A DNA stretch of 64,000 nucleotides from Cepaea nemoralis. Taxonomy: Eukaryota; Mollusca; Gastropoda; Stylommatophora; Helicidae. The DNA lies in the NCBI GenBank assembly GCA_014155875.1, contig JACEFZ010013530.1:563001-627000 (forward strand). The letters run 5' to 3'. The number at the start of each line of letters is the position of its first letter. Within the stretch, counting starts at the first letter, position 1. Made by a program: the position numbers and the translations under genes. The notes beneath the pieces are model-generated. The model searched no databases. It was not told where the DNA came from and worked only from the letters and a program-made list of their open reading frames with translations. This document shows positions 47,745-58,475 of this stretch, piece by piece.

Positions 47745-48523
47745 CCGTGTTACTAGCAGAAAGTTAACAAGAGATGCAAGACCTAGTGGAAGAAGTAAAC
47801 AGGCACAGTGCAGAATGTGGCTTAGATATTATTAACATCCAAAATACAAAAACTATGATAATTAGCAGTGAAAAGGAAAGGTCATTAATGAACATCACAG
47901 CAAACGGGCAGATCCTAGAAAAAGTAACAAGTTTCTCTTATCTTGGACATATAATAACAGATGATGGCAGAAGTGAAATGGAAATCAAAATGAGAATAGG
48001 AATTACCAAAAATGCTTTCAACGGCATTAAATCAGTATTAACATCTAGAGAGATTAATAACGCATTAAAAATTAGAATTGTCAAATAGTACGTATATTCA
48101 ACGCTACTGTATGGCGCGGAATCCTGGACACTGAACAAGCAACTAGAAAGTCGCATAGAAGCCCTGGAGATGTGGATATACAGACGAATAGGTCGTATTT
48201 CGTGGAAACAAAACCAATCAAATGCAGAGGTCCTAGAAAAACTGGGAATGAAGAGAGAGTTGGTGGAAGAAATAAAGAGAAGACAAGTGAAATATTTTGG
48301 CCACGTTAAAAGACATAATACTCTTATAAAAACCATACTGGAAGGCAAGGTTGAGGGCAAGCGAGCAAGAGGTAGACAACGATACAAGTGGGAGGATAAC
48401 ATCAAGAGATGGACGAACATCAGCCTGACAGAATGTACAGTCAAGGCGAGAGACAGACAGTGTTGGAGATCCGTTGCAGCCAACCTTCACTGCGGAGATG
48501 GCACCTGATTGATGACTGGATGG
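47745..48523 (+). mobile_element. LINE H (RTE-like), 5' truncated, nested in LINE E in opposite orientation
   Basis: A 779-bp insertion with an exact 11-bp duplication. It is plus strand while LINE E is minus. The coding part runs to a stop at 48508, followed by a very short GATTGATGACTGGATGG tail. Confidence 0.92.
47774..48508 (+). pseudogene. LINE H polyprotein C-terminus, one nonsense codon
   Basis: One frame of about 240 codons with a single TAG (48086-48088). It reads MQDLVEEVNRHSAECGLDI, FSYLGHIITDDGRSEMEIKM, LLYGAESWTLNKQLESRIEA, MWIYRRIGRISWKQNQSN, RRQVKYFGHVKRHN, VEGKRARGRQRYKWEDNIKR and RDRQCWRSVAANLHCGDGT. This is the post-catalytic RT region of an RTE-like LINE; the 5' break is just after the ADD box. 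The near-intact frame makes it the youngest layer of the nest. Confidence 0.88.
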
Positions 48524-48534
48524 TGTTTCCAATA
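48524..48534. repeat. Target duplication of nested LINE H, right copy
   Basis: TGTTTCCAATA, the partner of 47734-47744. Confidence 0.9.
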
Positions 48535-49470
48535 TATGTTTTTTACATGTCTAAGGTCTTTCCCATCAATTTGTAGATCTGCAAGCATATCTACCATGTT
48601 GACATGTCTTACTCGATCGAAAGCCGTTGTGTAGTCAATAAAGCAAAGTTGTATATCTTTCTTTACTTCTATAGAACGTTCAATAACTGATCGCAACATA
48701 CACACAGCATTTACTGTACCCTTTCCTTCTACAAACCCACATTGTTCTTCCCCTATTTCAGGTTGTATTTTCTTTCTCACTCTTTGTATGATAATTCGTA
48801 GCAGAATCTTTGTGATGTGACTCATTATACTAATTGTTCTATGTTGATCACATTCAAAGGCTTCTGATTTTTTTGGGATTGCAATAAATACAGAATTACA
48901 TAATTCAGAAGGTATATCTCCAGTATCATATAATGTGTTCAGCAGTCTGGTGACTTGATCTATTCCATATTCTTCTAAAGCTTTAATCATTTCGGTTGTG
49001 ATGTTATCTGAACCGAGGGTCTTGCCAGCTTTCATATGTTTAAGAAAATTCTGAACCTCCAACGTCAAAATTGGCGGTCCTTAATTATTAAATCGAATAT
49101 CATACTGTTCATCTCTATTATCATCATACAGGTTTTTCACATAATCTGACCACACATGTAGAATCTGATCATTTTGTATTATGATTTTTTCCATCTTTAG
49201 TTTTTAGACAGCCGGCTGATGTACTTGTTCTTTTATTAGTAAGTTCCTGAATTCATTTGTGCACTAACATAGTATTTTGACTGTTGTGTTGTTTTTCAAT
49301 TTCTATGCAATTTTTCTCAAGCTTTGCTTCTTTTGCCTCCTTACATATTATTCTGACTTGTCTGTGAATTTCTTCATATTTGGCAGGATTATTTTTGCTG
49401 AGTCTTCTTGTTTCCATTAGTTGTAAAATTTCTTCAGGCATCCATTTCTTACGAACCATTGTAATATATT

Positions 49471-50230
49471 TTCACAAGCCGTCAACGTCGCTGTGAATAT
49501 TCCTCGTAATAACATTCAACATCAGCATCGCAACAGTGCTGGTTTATTCCACACTTCTAAAATCCTAAAATTACAACAACAGACTCAGGTTCGACGTGAT
49601 AGCAAACATCTGGACAGGAAAAGCTACATAAAAAGACGAACGACCGGAACACGGTCTGTTTTTCACCAACCCACACACACGAGGCAGGAAGATCAGATAT
49701 ATATGCTGGAGTAAGAGTACCCTCCCAATCGAATAGTAAAATATAACATAGTTTGATTAATAAGAGGAGGAAAGCCTCAGCCAACAAAGACATCGCATTT
49801 GGTAAACGAATCCAAGGCAGATCTTGAAACCTGTTGTCGACGTGTCGTGAAGCCATGAGATCAACATGAAGGTAAGCACAATGCATATTTTAAATGACGT
49901 TAGTCAGTGATCCCTTTCCAAAGTAGAAAGCGGTGAGTCAATGTGTTTGAAACCATGTGATTTGTCCAAAAAATTAATTTAGTAGAAACTAAATATTATA
50001 TTCAGTTATCATAGTCATGGATAAACTGTACATTAGGATAAACCACAGTGAGTTTCTGTTTCTCCCAGTCAAACAACTTATTTAATGTGTAAGCATTAGA
50101 CCTAAGTTGTACATTTTATTTCTTAAGTAGTTAAACTCAATCAGCAGTGAATTAGAAGTTGGTGAGTAACTTAAGATTTAGGAAGCTAAGAATACTTAGT
50201 TCACTAAGAAGAAACTATTTTACATGTGCC
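49471..50230. other. Non-coding spacer
   Basis: No domain-like frame. Overlapping open frames around 49493-49886 on both strands lack recognisable content. Confidence 0.4.
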
Positions 50231-50840
50231 AACACTGGTTAAAAAAAAATTAGTGTAATGCGTAACAGAAAGGTACATGAGCACATGACAGGTAAATAGA
50301 TTTCTATATGTATCATAATTTTGTGTGGTGGGTGAAAGCACCCATGTGGTGAGTCAAAGGTATTTTCATTATTGTAAACATGTGGATTTATCATTTGTGA
50401 GGAAAATAATAATTCCAAATCATCACCCCTGCAAGTGTGGTTATGATGCATGATGAATTAATGTGGACTGGGTGTATCACATAATTCTATGTATTTGATG
50501 AGAGCATGTCGTGAACCATGTGTGATTTCATTATTGCTATACATGAGGAATCATCATTTGTGAATCTCATAAGTATGCCTAATGATCACATAAGTCTATA
50601 TCATTGAAGAGAGCATGCCTGTGGTGAGTCACGTGTGATTTCATTATTGATTAAACAGATGGGAATATATCATGTGTAAAGCACACACATATGCTTAATT
50701 GTCATCCATACAGATATGATTGTGTGTGATGAATGGTTTATGGAAGGATGAGATTTCATTGTGATGTCAGTGGTGTTAAACATTTAAAGTTATCATTGGG
50801 AAATCACATAAGTATAATTACTTATCTTACATGCATGTAT
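50231..50840. repeat. Old, diverged tandem repeat, roughly 150 bp period
   Basis: Repeated words GTGATTTCATTATTG, GAGAGCATG, ATCATTTGTGAA and CACATAAGT recur in the same order about four times (for example 50330-50480, 50490-50620, 50620-50760) with much divergence. Confidence 0.55.
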
Positions 50841-51137
50841 GAGAATGATTTCTGATAAATGAGTGTGAATGAGTGAATAGAAGTGACATGCTAAGAAGGA
50901 GTATAAGCTAGCAATCAATCTCATGATAGAAGGCAACTTTGATGTGCAATGTCCTGTCTATCACCAGAGAACATGTTCGGCATAACCCATACACTAAGTA
51001 ATAATTTAGTGCACTCCGACGCATGACACCACTTTGTATTAAATATTCACTCAGGTTACCATCATCTGGTTTTGTGCCCTAAGCACGACCTCACTTTGTA
51101 TTCCATGTCCCTCCTGTTACAACATATGGTTTAGTGT

Positions 51138-51306
51138 CCTGATGATTGTAATAATGAGGATGATGATTGTAATAACAATGATGATGATGGTGATTGTAAT
51201 AAAGATGATGATTATAATTATAATGATGATGTTGATAATGATACAATGATAATGATGATAATGATGATGAGGATTGTAGTAATAATAATGATGATGATAA
51301 ATGAGG
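51138..51306. repeat. Imperfect GAT/AAT trinucleotide tract
   Basis: Mixed GATGAT, AATAAT and GTAATAA units. Confidence 0.88.
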
Positions 51307-51337
51307 TAAAAGCATATTACATCCATGAGAAGAGAAG

Positions 51338-51560
51338 ATAACCAGTGTAAGGCAAGCCTGTTTACATACCAGTGTAAGGCAACCCTGTTTACATACCAGT
51401 GTAAGGAAAGCCTGTTTACATACCAGTGTAAGGCAACCCTGTTTACATGCCAGTGTAAGGTAAGCCTGTTTACATACCAGAGTAAGAAAACCCAGTTTAA
51501 ATGCCAGTGTAAGGAAACCCTGTTTATATACGAGTGAAGGAAACCATGTTTATATACCAG
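51338..51560. repeat. 27-bp tandem repeat, 8 copies
   Basis: Units CCAGTGTAAGGCAAGCCTGT plus TTACATA. The period is nine codons, so both strands show a repeating nine-residue peptide (YQCKATLFT on plus). There is no start or splice evidence for a gene. Confidence 0.92.
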
Positions 51561-51646
51561 TTCAAACTGCATCTTTTAACATAATTATTTTTTTCACACA
51601 GAAATGTCTTGTTATTAGTCGCTATCTGCGTGCATCAGTATGTGTG

Positions 51647-51649
<3 letters not shown>

Positions 51650-51713
<64 letters not shown>

Positions 51714-51776
51714 AAAAGAGAGAAGAGAGAGAAGAGAGAGAAAAGAGAAGATAGAGAGAGGAGAGAGAGAGTGAGT

Positions 51777-51818
<42 letters not shown>
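51650..51818. repeat. (GA)n microsatellite with GAAAA interruptions
   Basis: About 170 bp: a pure GA run to about 51708, then GAGAAGAGA variants, then GA again. Confidence 0.97.
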
Positions 51819-52261
51819 TGAAGGTACAGACAATTAGGCAATAATAAGACAGTAACAAAGAAAGTTGCAAATGAAAGGAAACATGTATGGCAGTAATGAG
51901 ACTAAGAGGGACATCGAGAACAGGAGAGACATCGAGAACAGAAGTGACTGATAACACGAGTCCATCTATATCTATAAAACAGAATGTATGTGTGTGGGTT
52001 TGTGGTTGGGGATGTATTGGATGCTACCGATAACGGTCCATCCGATTGAGATGAAAATTTCCACACGTCTTCCTTTCATTCCCGTGCAACCAACTGTCAT
52101 AGTTTTTTTTAGAGTAGCATCATATATTTACTTATTAATATTTAATAATTAAATTACATGACTTAACATAAGACAAAATATATAAAGGGACATAACTTTT
52201 AGTAGCATTGCTATATCTTAGGTTAAGTCCCCTGGCTATAGATAGGTCGGTCGGCTGGTCG

Positions 52262-52267
<6 letters not shown>

Positions 52268-52317
<50 letters not shown>

Positions 52318-52318
52318 G
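52268..52318. repeat. (GACA)n microsatellite
   Basis: About 12 units inside the Helitron-like element. Further GACA tracts occur at 52760-52796 and 52881-52972. Confidence 0.95.
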
Positions 52319-52346
52319 GCAGTCGGGAACGGGAACTGATATGACT

Positions 52347-52694
52347 CCATCCATCCATCATGTGCCATGCCGGTAAGCGTGGGCGGTCATGTTCTGCCAT
52401 CTCTCTCGATCACCAGAGTCGTGGATCAGCTCCGAGTTTCTGTCTCGACCATGCCACAAGGCCAAGCCATCCAGGTACTTGCTTCTAGGTCTTCCCCTTG
52501 GTCTGTTCCCTTCGATCTTACCAGTTGTCACCAAGTTCTCCAATCCATTTCTTCTCATAACATGCCCAAAAAATTTTGACTGTCTACGTCTAATTTCTCT
52601 AATCAATTTACGATCTTCATTTGTTTCTTGAAGGACTTGTTCATTGGTCTTTCTGGCTGTCCATGGTATTCTTTGCATTTTCCTCAGAAACCAC
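52347..52694 (-). mobile_element. LINE E copy 2, 5'-truncated insertion
   Basis: 348 bp, minus strand, flanked by ATGACT (52341-52346 and 52695-52700). The parallel unit at 52809-52840 shows the same host sequence without the insertion. The tail is (GATG)n, seen as CCATCCATCC on the plus strand. Confidence 0.82.
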
Positions 52695-52696
52695 AT
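52358..52696 (-). pseudogene. LINE E C-terminus, copy 2
   Basis: An open frame of about 110 codons: KMQRIPWTARKTNEQVLQET, RRRQSKFFGHVMRRNGLENL, IEGNRPRGRPRSKYLDGLAL and HDSGDRERWQNM. It is close to LINE E copy 1 (45193-45513), with roughly one substitution in five residues. It contains only the post-RT C-terminal region and has no promoter or catalytic motif. Confidence 0.82.
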
Positions 52697-52880
52697 GACT
52701 ACTTATATGAATTAAATGAGATGCTCCCCATCAGGGACTGGGTGAAGCCGGGCCAGGTCAGACAGACAGACAGACAGACAGATAGACAGACAGACAGTCG
52801 GGAACGGGAGCTTATATGACTACTTATATGAATTAAATGAGATGCTCTCCACCAGGAGCTGGGCGAAGCCGGGCCGGGTC

Positions 52881-52897
52881 AGACAGACAGACAAAGC

Positions 52898-52972
<75 letters not shown>

Positions 52973-52980
52973 TAGATAGA
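52881..52980. repeat. (GACA)n microsatellite near the Helitron-like 3' end
   Basis: About 22 GACA units, then GATA, directly before the terminal GAAGCCGGGCC block. Confidence 0.95.
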
Positions 52981-53022
52981 TCCCCGCCAGGGCCTGGGCG
53001 AAGCCGGGCCTGGTCAGCTAGT

Positions 53023-53504
53023 AAATTATAAATACAGATGATTAAGCCAGTAAACATTACATGAACTTTAACTCGGAAATTTATCAAAAGTTAAATGGCA
53101 AGACCTCTGCCATAATTTTTTGTAAAACACCAACAGTCAGTGAGGCATGATTCTTAATACACCTGGCCGCTCTTGAGTGAAGTCTGGAGCACAGAATGGG
53201 GGTTTCTGCAATTGATACAAGGAAAAGGACAATGTCACCAAAATAGCGAGAGACATGAGCTCGTGTGTTGTGTAGCCATGAGATATGTCGGCCAAGTCTG
53301 CCCCTCGGTGATGTCCAATGTGGGATTATTTGCATTCAACAAACAGTAACGTCAGAAGTCATAGACGAAATCAAAATTAGCGGAAGAAGAAAGTAGGTGA
53401 CAATCAATAACAAGAAGACTTAGATTCATAGAAGAGACAACATTGCAGTTATAAGCATATTTCAGGCGAACGAAAGAAGAAGTAGAATAACAAGAAGTGC
53501 AGAT
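53023..53504. other. Spacer, no gene recognised
   Basis: Unique sequence with short open frames only. Confidence 0.4.
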
Positions 53505-53712
53505 GAAGGATTGGACATGGCCTTGCAGACAGACAGAATGTACTATAATCAGCAAACTATGGAACCCGCGACTTGAAGGATTGGACATGGCCATGCAGAC
53601 AGACAGAATGTACTATAATCAGCATACTATGGAACCCGCGACATGAAGGATTGGACATGACCATGCAGACAGACAGACTGTAAGATAATCAGCACACTAT
53701 GGAACCCGCGAC
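53505..53712. repeat. 69-bp tandem repeat, 3 copies
   Basis: Three near-identical units: TGAAGGATTGGACATGGCC, GCAGACAGACAGAATGTACT, ATAATCAGCA and TATGGAACCCGCGAC. Confidence 0.92.
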
Positions 53713-53904
53713 ATCGGCTTCGTAGAGGGGATAAGAGCGTTATAGCTCTGTAACTTATGGTACGCTGATGACGAGGCAGAGTCCATATGGATAATGCTGA
53801 ACGTAAAAATGGCCAAGAAAATCATCCTGGGGTAGCAGTTGATGGCAACGTCCTGCAAAGTACAGAAATGACGGGGAGACTACACAAAGTTCTAACTAGA
53901 GATG

Positions 53905-53972
53905 TAGATGGCTGGTGGCTTGACTGGTTGGTGGCTTGGCTGGTTGGTGGCTTGGTTGGTTGGTTGGTTAGT
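53905..53972. repeat. TGGTTGGTGGCT repeat
   Basis: Short array of GGTGGCTTGGCTGGTT units ending in (TTGG)n. Confidence 0.9.
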
Positions 53973-54051
53973 TAGTAGTCATGTTGTCCTCACTGTACAT
54001 CGATCCATTAAGTCCACAAGTGCACGTATCCCATCCTCAATATCTCCCTTA

Positions 54052-54300
54052 AGTATAGCGGTTGGCGGCAACATTTCTGTGCTATATAGTGTAACACTGT
54101 ACTCCATATTGAACAATATCCAGACACCGTGTAGCGGTCGGCGGCAACATTTCTGTACTATATAGTGTAGCACTGTACTCCACATTAGACGATACCTAGA
54201 CATCAAGCAGCGAGCTACTACAGATCAACATCATCATCTTCATGTAGACAATACCCAGACAACCAGCCAGCTGCTACAGATCAAAATCACCATCTTCATG
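54052..54300. repeat. Two adjacent diverged duplications
   Basis: A unit of about 73 bp occurs twice at 54054-54200 (GTAGCGGTCGGCGGCAACAT, CTATATAGTGTA-CACTGTA). A unit of about 65 bp occurs twice at 54200-54300 (CTACAGATCAA, ATCTTCATGTAG). Confidence 0.75.
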
Positions 54301-54549
54301 TAGCCGTTCATTGCAGAACGTCGCTCTCATTACGGATGCAGGAAAAACTCTTGATCTTTCGTCAGTTCTCCTGCCATATGTATTATAATCCCCAAAGAGT
54401 CTTTAGTGCTCTATGTCAACCGTCGTGTTAGTCGACCAATGCATCGTCTTCCTGGAGCCATGCCTTCCATTATGCTCTTTCTTAGTCACGGTGAGACGGC
54501 CAAAGTATTCCACTAGCAGAGACACGACGCTGTTTATGAGCCAGTTTTC
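54301..54549. other. Spacer, no feature recognised
   Basis: About 250 bp of unique sequence before the 43-bp array. Confidence 0.4.
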
Positions 54550-55665
54550 TTCCACGTCCATATCTTATAGAGTGTCAGTGTTGTCCTTGTTCTTCCACGT
54601 CCATATCTTGTAGAGTGTCAGTGTTGTCCTTGTTCTTCCACGTCCAGATCTTGTAGAGTGTCAGTGTTGTCCTTGTTCTTCCACGTCCATATCTTGTAGA
54701 GTGTCGGTGTTGTCCTTGTTCTTCCACGTCCATATCTTGTAGAGTGTCGGTGTTGTCCTTGTTCTTCCACGTCCATATCTTGTAGACTGTCGGTGTTGTC
54801 CTTGTTCTTCCGCGACCAGATCTTGTAGAGTGTCGGTGTTGTCCTTGTTCTTCCACGATTAGATCTTGTAGAGTGTCGGTGTTGTCCTTGTTCTTCCACG
54901 TCCAGATCTTGTAGAGTGTCGGTGTTGTCCTTGTTCTTCCACGTCCATATCTTGTAGAGTGTCGGTGTTGTCCTTGTTCTTCCACGTCCATATCTTGTAG
55001 AGTGTCGGTGTTGTCCTTGTTCTTCCTCGTCCAGATCTTGTAGACTGTCGGTGTTGTCCTTGTTCTTCCGCGACCAGATCTTGTAGAGTGTCGGTGTTGT
55101 CCTTGTTCTTTCACGTCCATATCTTGTAGAGTGTCGGTGTTGTCCTTGTTCTTCCGCGACCAGATCTTGTAGAGTGTCGGTGTTGTCCTTGTTCTTCCAC
55201 GATTAGATCTTGTAGAGTGTCGGTGTTGTCCTTGTTCTTCCACGTCCAGATCTTGTAGACTGTCGGTGTTGTCCTTGTTCTTCCACGTCCAGATCTTGTA
55301 GACTGTCGATGTTGTCCTTGTTCTTCCGCGACCATATCTTGTAGAGTGTCGGTGTTGTCCTTGTTCTTCCGCGACCAGATCTTGTAGAGTGTCGGTGTTG
55401 TCCTTGTTCTTCCACGACCAGATCTTGTAGAGTGTCGGTGTTGTCCTTGTTCTTCCATGTCCATATCTTGTAGAGTGTCGGTGTTGTCCTTGTTCTTCCA
55501 CGTCCATATCTTGTAGAGTGTCGGTGATGTCCTTGTTCTTCCACGACCAGATCTTGTAGAGTGTCGGTGTTGTCCTTGTTCTTCCATGTCCATATCTTGT
55601 AGAGTGTCGGTGTTGTCCTTGTTCTTCCACGTCCAGATCTTGTAGAGTGTCGGTGTTGTCCTTGT
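54550..55665. repeat. 43-bp satellite, about 26 copies
   Basis: Units GTTCTTCCACGTCCATATCT plus TGTAGAGTGTCGGTGTTGTC-CTT. Because 43 is not a multiple of 3 and the monomer has no minus-strand stop in any phase, minus-strand frames of up to 371 codons are open with a 43-residue super-period. I read it as satellite, not a repetitive protein. Confidence 0.95.
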
Positions 55666-55769
55666 TCTTGGTCCTTGGCACAAGTATCACAAAAGCACGC
55701 TTTTCTCATTCGACAACAGTCTAGTTTGCCGTGTGGTGCGGTACATTTGTTACTTTAGCTCCAATAGGT

Positions 55770-58475
55770 GTGATGATGTGTCTAGTTTGCCGTGTGTTGT
55801 AGTGCAGTTGTTCTTTCAGCTCTTGTACAGGTTATGGTACATTTGTTCCTTCAGCTCTTGTATGGGTGATGTGTCTAGTTTGCCGTGTGTTATGGCACAT
55901 TTGTTCCTTCAGCTCTTGTATGGGTGATGTGTCTAGTTTGCCGTGTGTTATGGCACATTTGTTCCTTCAGCTCTTGTATGGGTGATGTGTCTAGTTTGCC
56001 GTGTGTTATGGTACATTTGTTCCTTCAGCTCTTGTATGGGTGATGTGTCTAGTTTGCCGTGTGTTATGGTACATTTGTTCCTTCAGCTCTTGTATGGGTG
56101 ATGTGTCTAGTTTGCCGTGTGTTATGGTACATTTGTTCCTTCAGCTCTTGTATGGGTGATGTGTCTAGTTTGCCGTGTGTTATGGTACATTTGTTCCTTC
56201 AGCTCTTGTATGGGTGATGTGTCTAGTTTGCCGTGTGTTATGGTACATTTGTTCCTTCAGCTCTTGTATGGGTGATGTGTCTAGTTTGCCGTGTGTTATG
56301 GCACATTTCTTCCTTCAGCTCTTGTATGGGTGATGTGTCTAGTTTGCCGTGTGTTATGGCACATTTGTTCCTTCAGCTCTTGTATGGGTGATGTGTCTAG
56401 TTTGCCGTGTGTTATGGCACATTTGTTCCTTCAGCTCTTGTATGGGTGATGTGTCTAGTTTGCCGTGTGTTATGGCACATTTGTTCCTTCAGCTCTTGTA
56501 TGGGTGATGTGTCTAGTTTGCCGTGTGTTATGGCACATTTGTTCCTTCAGCTCTTGTATGGGTGATGTGTCTAGTTTGCCGTGTGTTATGGCACATTTGT
56601 TCCTTCAGCTCTTGTATGGGTGATGTGTCTAGTTTGCCGTGTGTTATGGCACATTTGTTCCTTCAGCTCTTGTATGGGTGATGTGTCTAGTTTGCCGTGT
56701 GTTATGGCACATTTGTTCCTTCAGCTCTTGTATGGGTGATGTGTCTAGTTTGCCGTGTGTTATGGCACATTTGTTCCTTCAGCTCTTGTATGGGTGATGT
56801 GTCTAGTTTGCCGTGTGTTATGGTACATTTGTTCCTTCAGCTCTTGTATGGGTGATGTGTCTAGTTTGCCGTGTGTTATGGCACATTTGTTCCTTCAGCT
56901 CTTGTATGGGTGATGTGTCTAGTTTGCCGTGTGTTATGGCACATTTGTTCCTTCAGCTCTTGTATGGGTGATGTGTCTAGTTTGCCGTGTGTTATGGCAC
57001 ATTTGTTCCTTCAGCTCTTGTATCGGTGATGTGTCTAGTTTGCCGTGTGTTATGGTACATTTGTTCCTTCAGCTCTTGTATCGGTGATGTGTCTAGTTTG
57101 CCGTGTGTTATGGCACATTTGTTCCTTCAGCTCTTGTATGGGTGATGTGTCTAGTTTGCCGTGTATTATGGCACATTTGTTCCTTCAGCTCTTGTATGGG
57201 TGATGTGTCTAGTTTGCCGTGTGTTATGGCACATTTGTTCCTTCAGCTCTTGTATGGGTGATGTGTCTAGTTTGCCGTGTGTTATGGCACATTTGTTCCT
57301 TCAGCTCTTGTATGGGTGATGTGTCTAGTTTGCCGTGTGTTATGGCACATTTGTTCCTTCAGCTCTTGTATGGGTGATGTGTCTAGTTTGCCGTGTGTTA
57401 TGGCACATTTGTTCCTTCAGCTCTTGTATGGGTGATGTGTCTAGTTTGCCGTGTGTTATGGCACATTTGTTCCTTCAGCTCTTGTATGGGTGATGTGTCT
57501 AGTTTGCCGTGTGTTATGGCACATTTGTTCCTTCAGCTCTTGTATGGGTGATGTGTCTAGTTTGCCGTGTGTTATGGCACATTTGTTCCTTCAGCTCTTG
57601 TATGGGTGATGTGTCTAGTTTGCCGTGTGTTATGGCACATTTGTTCCTTCAGCTCTTGTATGGGTGATGTGTCTAGTTTGCCGTGTGTTATGGCACATTT
57701 GTTCCTTCAGCTCTTGTATGGGTGATGTGTCTAGTTTGCCGTGTGTTATGGCACATTTGTTCCTTCAGCTCTTGTATGGGTGATGTGTCTAGTTTGCCGT
57801 GTGTTATGGCACATTTGTTCCTTCAGCTCTTGTATGGGTGATGTGTCTAGTTTGCCGTGTGTTATGGTACATTTGTTCCTTCAGCTCTTGTATGGGTGAT
57901 GTGTCTAGTTTGCCGTGTGTTATGGCACATTTGTTCCTTCAGCTCTTGTATGGGTGATGTGTCTAGTTTGCCGTGTGTTATGGCACATTTGTTCCTTCAG
58001 CTCTTGTATGGGTGATGTGTCTAGTTTGCCGTGTGTTATGGTACATTTGTTCCTTCAGCTCTTGTATCGGTGATGTGTCTAGTTTGCCGTGTGTTATGGT
58101 ACATTTGTTCCTTCAGCTCTTGTATGGGTGATGTGTCTAGTTTGCCGTGTGTTATGGTACATTTGTTCCTTCAGCTCTTGTATGGGTGATGTGTCTAGTT
58201 TGCCGTGTGTTATGGCACATTTGTTCCTTCAGCTCTTGTATGGGTGATGTGTCTAGTTTGCCGTGTGTTATGGCACATTTGTTCCTTCAGCTCTTGTATG
58301 GGTGATGTGTCTAGTTTGCCGTGTGTTATGGCACATTTCTTCCTTCAGCTCTTGTATGGGTGATGTGTCTAGTTTGCCGTGTGTTATGGCACATTTGTTC
58401 CTTCAGCTCTTGTATGGGTGATGTGTCTAGTTTGCCGTGTGTTATGGCACATTTGTTCCTTCAGCTCTTGTACGT
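55770..58475. repeat. 58-bp satellite, about 46 highly uniform copies
   Basis: Units GTGTCTAGTTTGCCGTGTGT, TATGGCACATTTGTTCCTTC, AGCTCTTGTATGGGTGAT. Most copies are identical. Recurrent variants are GGTACA for GGCACA, TATCGG for TATGGG, and TTTCTTCC. The edge copies at both ends are diverged, as expected of an array homogenised from its centre. Confidence 0.97.

Larger units (their letters stand above)
45193..49459 (-). pseudogene. LINE E polyprotein, split by two insertions
   Basis: The linker (49459-49253) starts VRKKWMPEEILQLMETRRLS. RT1 (49068-48530) shows AGKTLGSDNITTEMIKAL, FIAIPKKSEAFECDQHRTIS, EEQCGFVEGKGTVNAV and LCFIDYTTAFDRV (motif A, Asp kept). RT2 (47760-47344) shows RGVKQGCVMSQIFF, NISYADDTVLIADN (catalytic ADD) and LGLELNCKKTD, then YNYLGTVI. 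C-terminus (45751-45193): TSDGRCLEEIRTRIAMAKVA, KMKNILTNKGMS, RRQSKDFGHVIRRN, IEGYRPRGRPRSKYLDDLAA and HDSGDRVTW. Frameshifts occur between blocks. No endonuclease: the copy is 5' truncated near 49470. Confidence 0.85.
45183..49470 (-). mobile_element. LINE E (RTE-like), host of two nested LINEs
   Basis: One minus-strand LINE in three pieces: 48535-49470 (linker and RT motifs 1-4), 47344-47733 (RT motifs B' to D) and 45183-45751 (thumb and C-terminus). The intervening 47745-48523 and 45765-47330 are other LINEs with exact target duplications. Removing them and one copy of each duplication restores collinearity across both breaks. A second, truncated LINE E lies at 52347-52694. The tail is GATG-type (CCATCC on the plus strand). 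Confidence 0.88.
51965..53022 (+). mobile_element. Helitron/Helentron-like non-autonomous element with multiplied 3' end
   Basis: The left end reads TCTATATCTATAAAACAGAA followed by GTATGTGTGTG and, about 70 bp on, TGAGATGAAAATTTCCACAC, the wording I associate with Helentron/HINE 5' ends in invertebrates. The right end is GCGAAGCCGGGCCTGGTCAG followed by CTAGT (53018-53022), matching the Helitron CTRRT terminus. A block with GAAGCCGGGCC-GGTCAGACAG is repeated near 52747 and 52867, each followed by GACA repeats. LINE E copy 2 is nested at 52347-52694. It has no helicase ORF. The family call comes from memory of terminal motifs. Confidence 0.6.

Noticed and set aside
51325..51537. Repetitive peptide gene with a nine-residue repeat
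   Set aside because: The 27-bp period alone explains the codon register. No signal peptide, splice site or upstream promoter is visible.
53825..53860. SINE 3' fragment (GATGGCAACGTCCTGCAAAG), with a similar word at 6815-6840
   Set aside because: Only 15-20 bp resemble the SINE body GATGTCCTGTAAA, too short to call.
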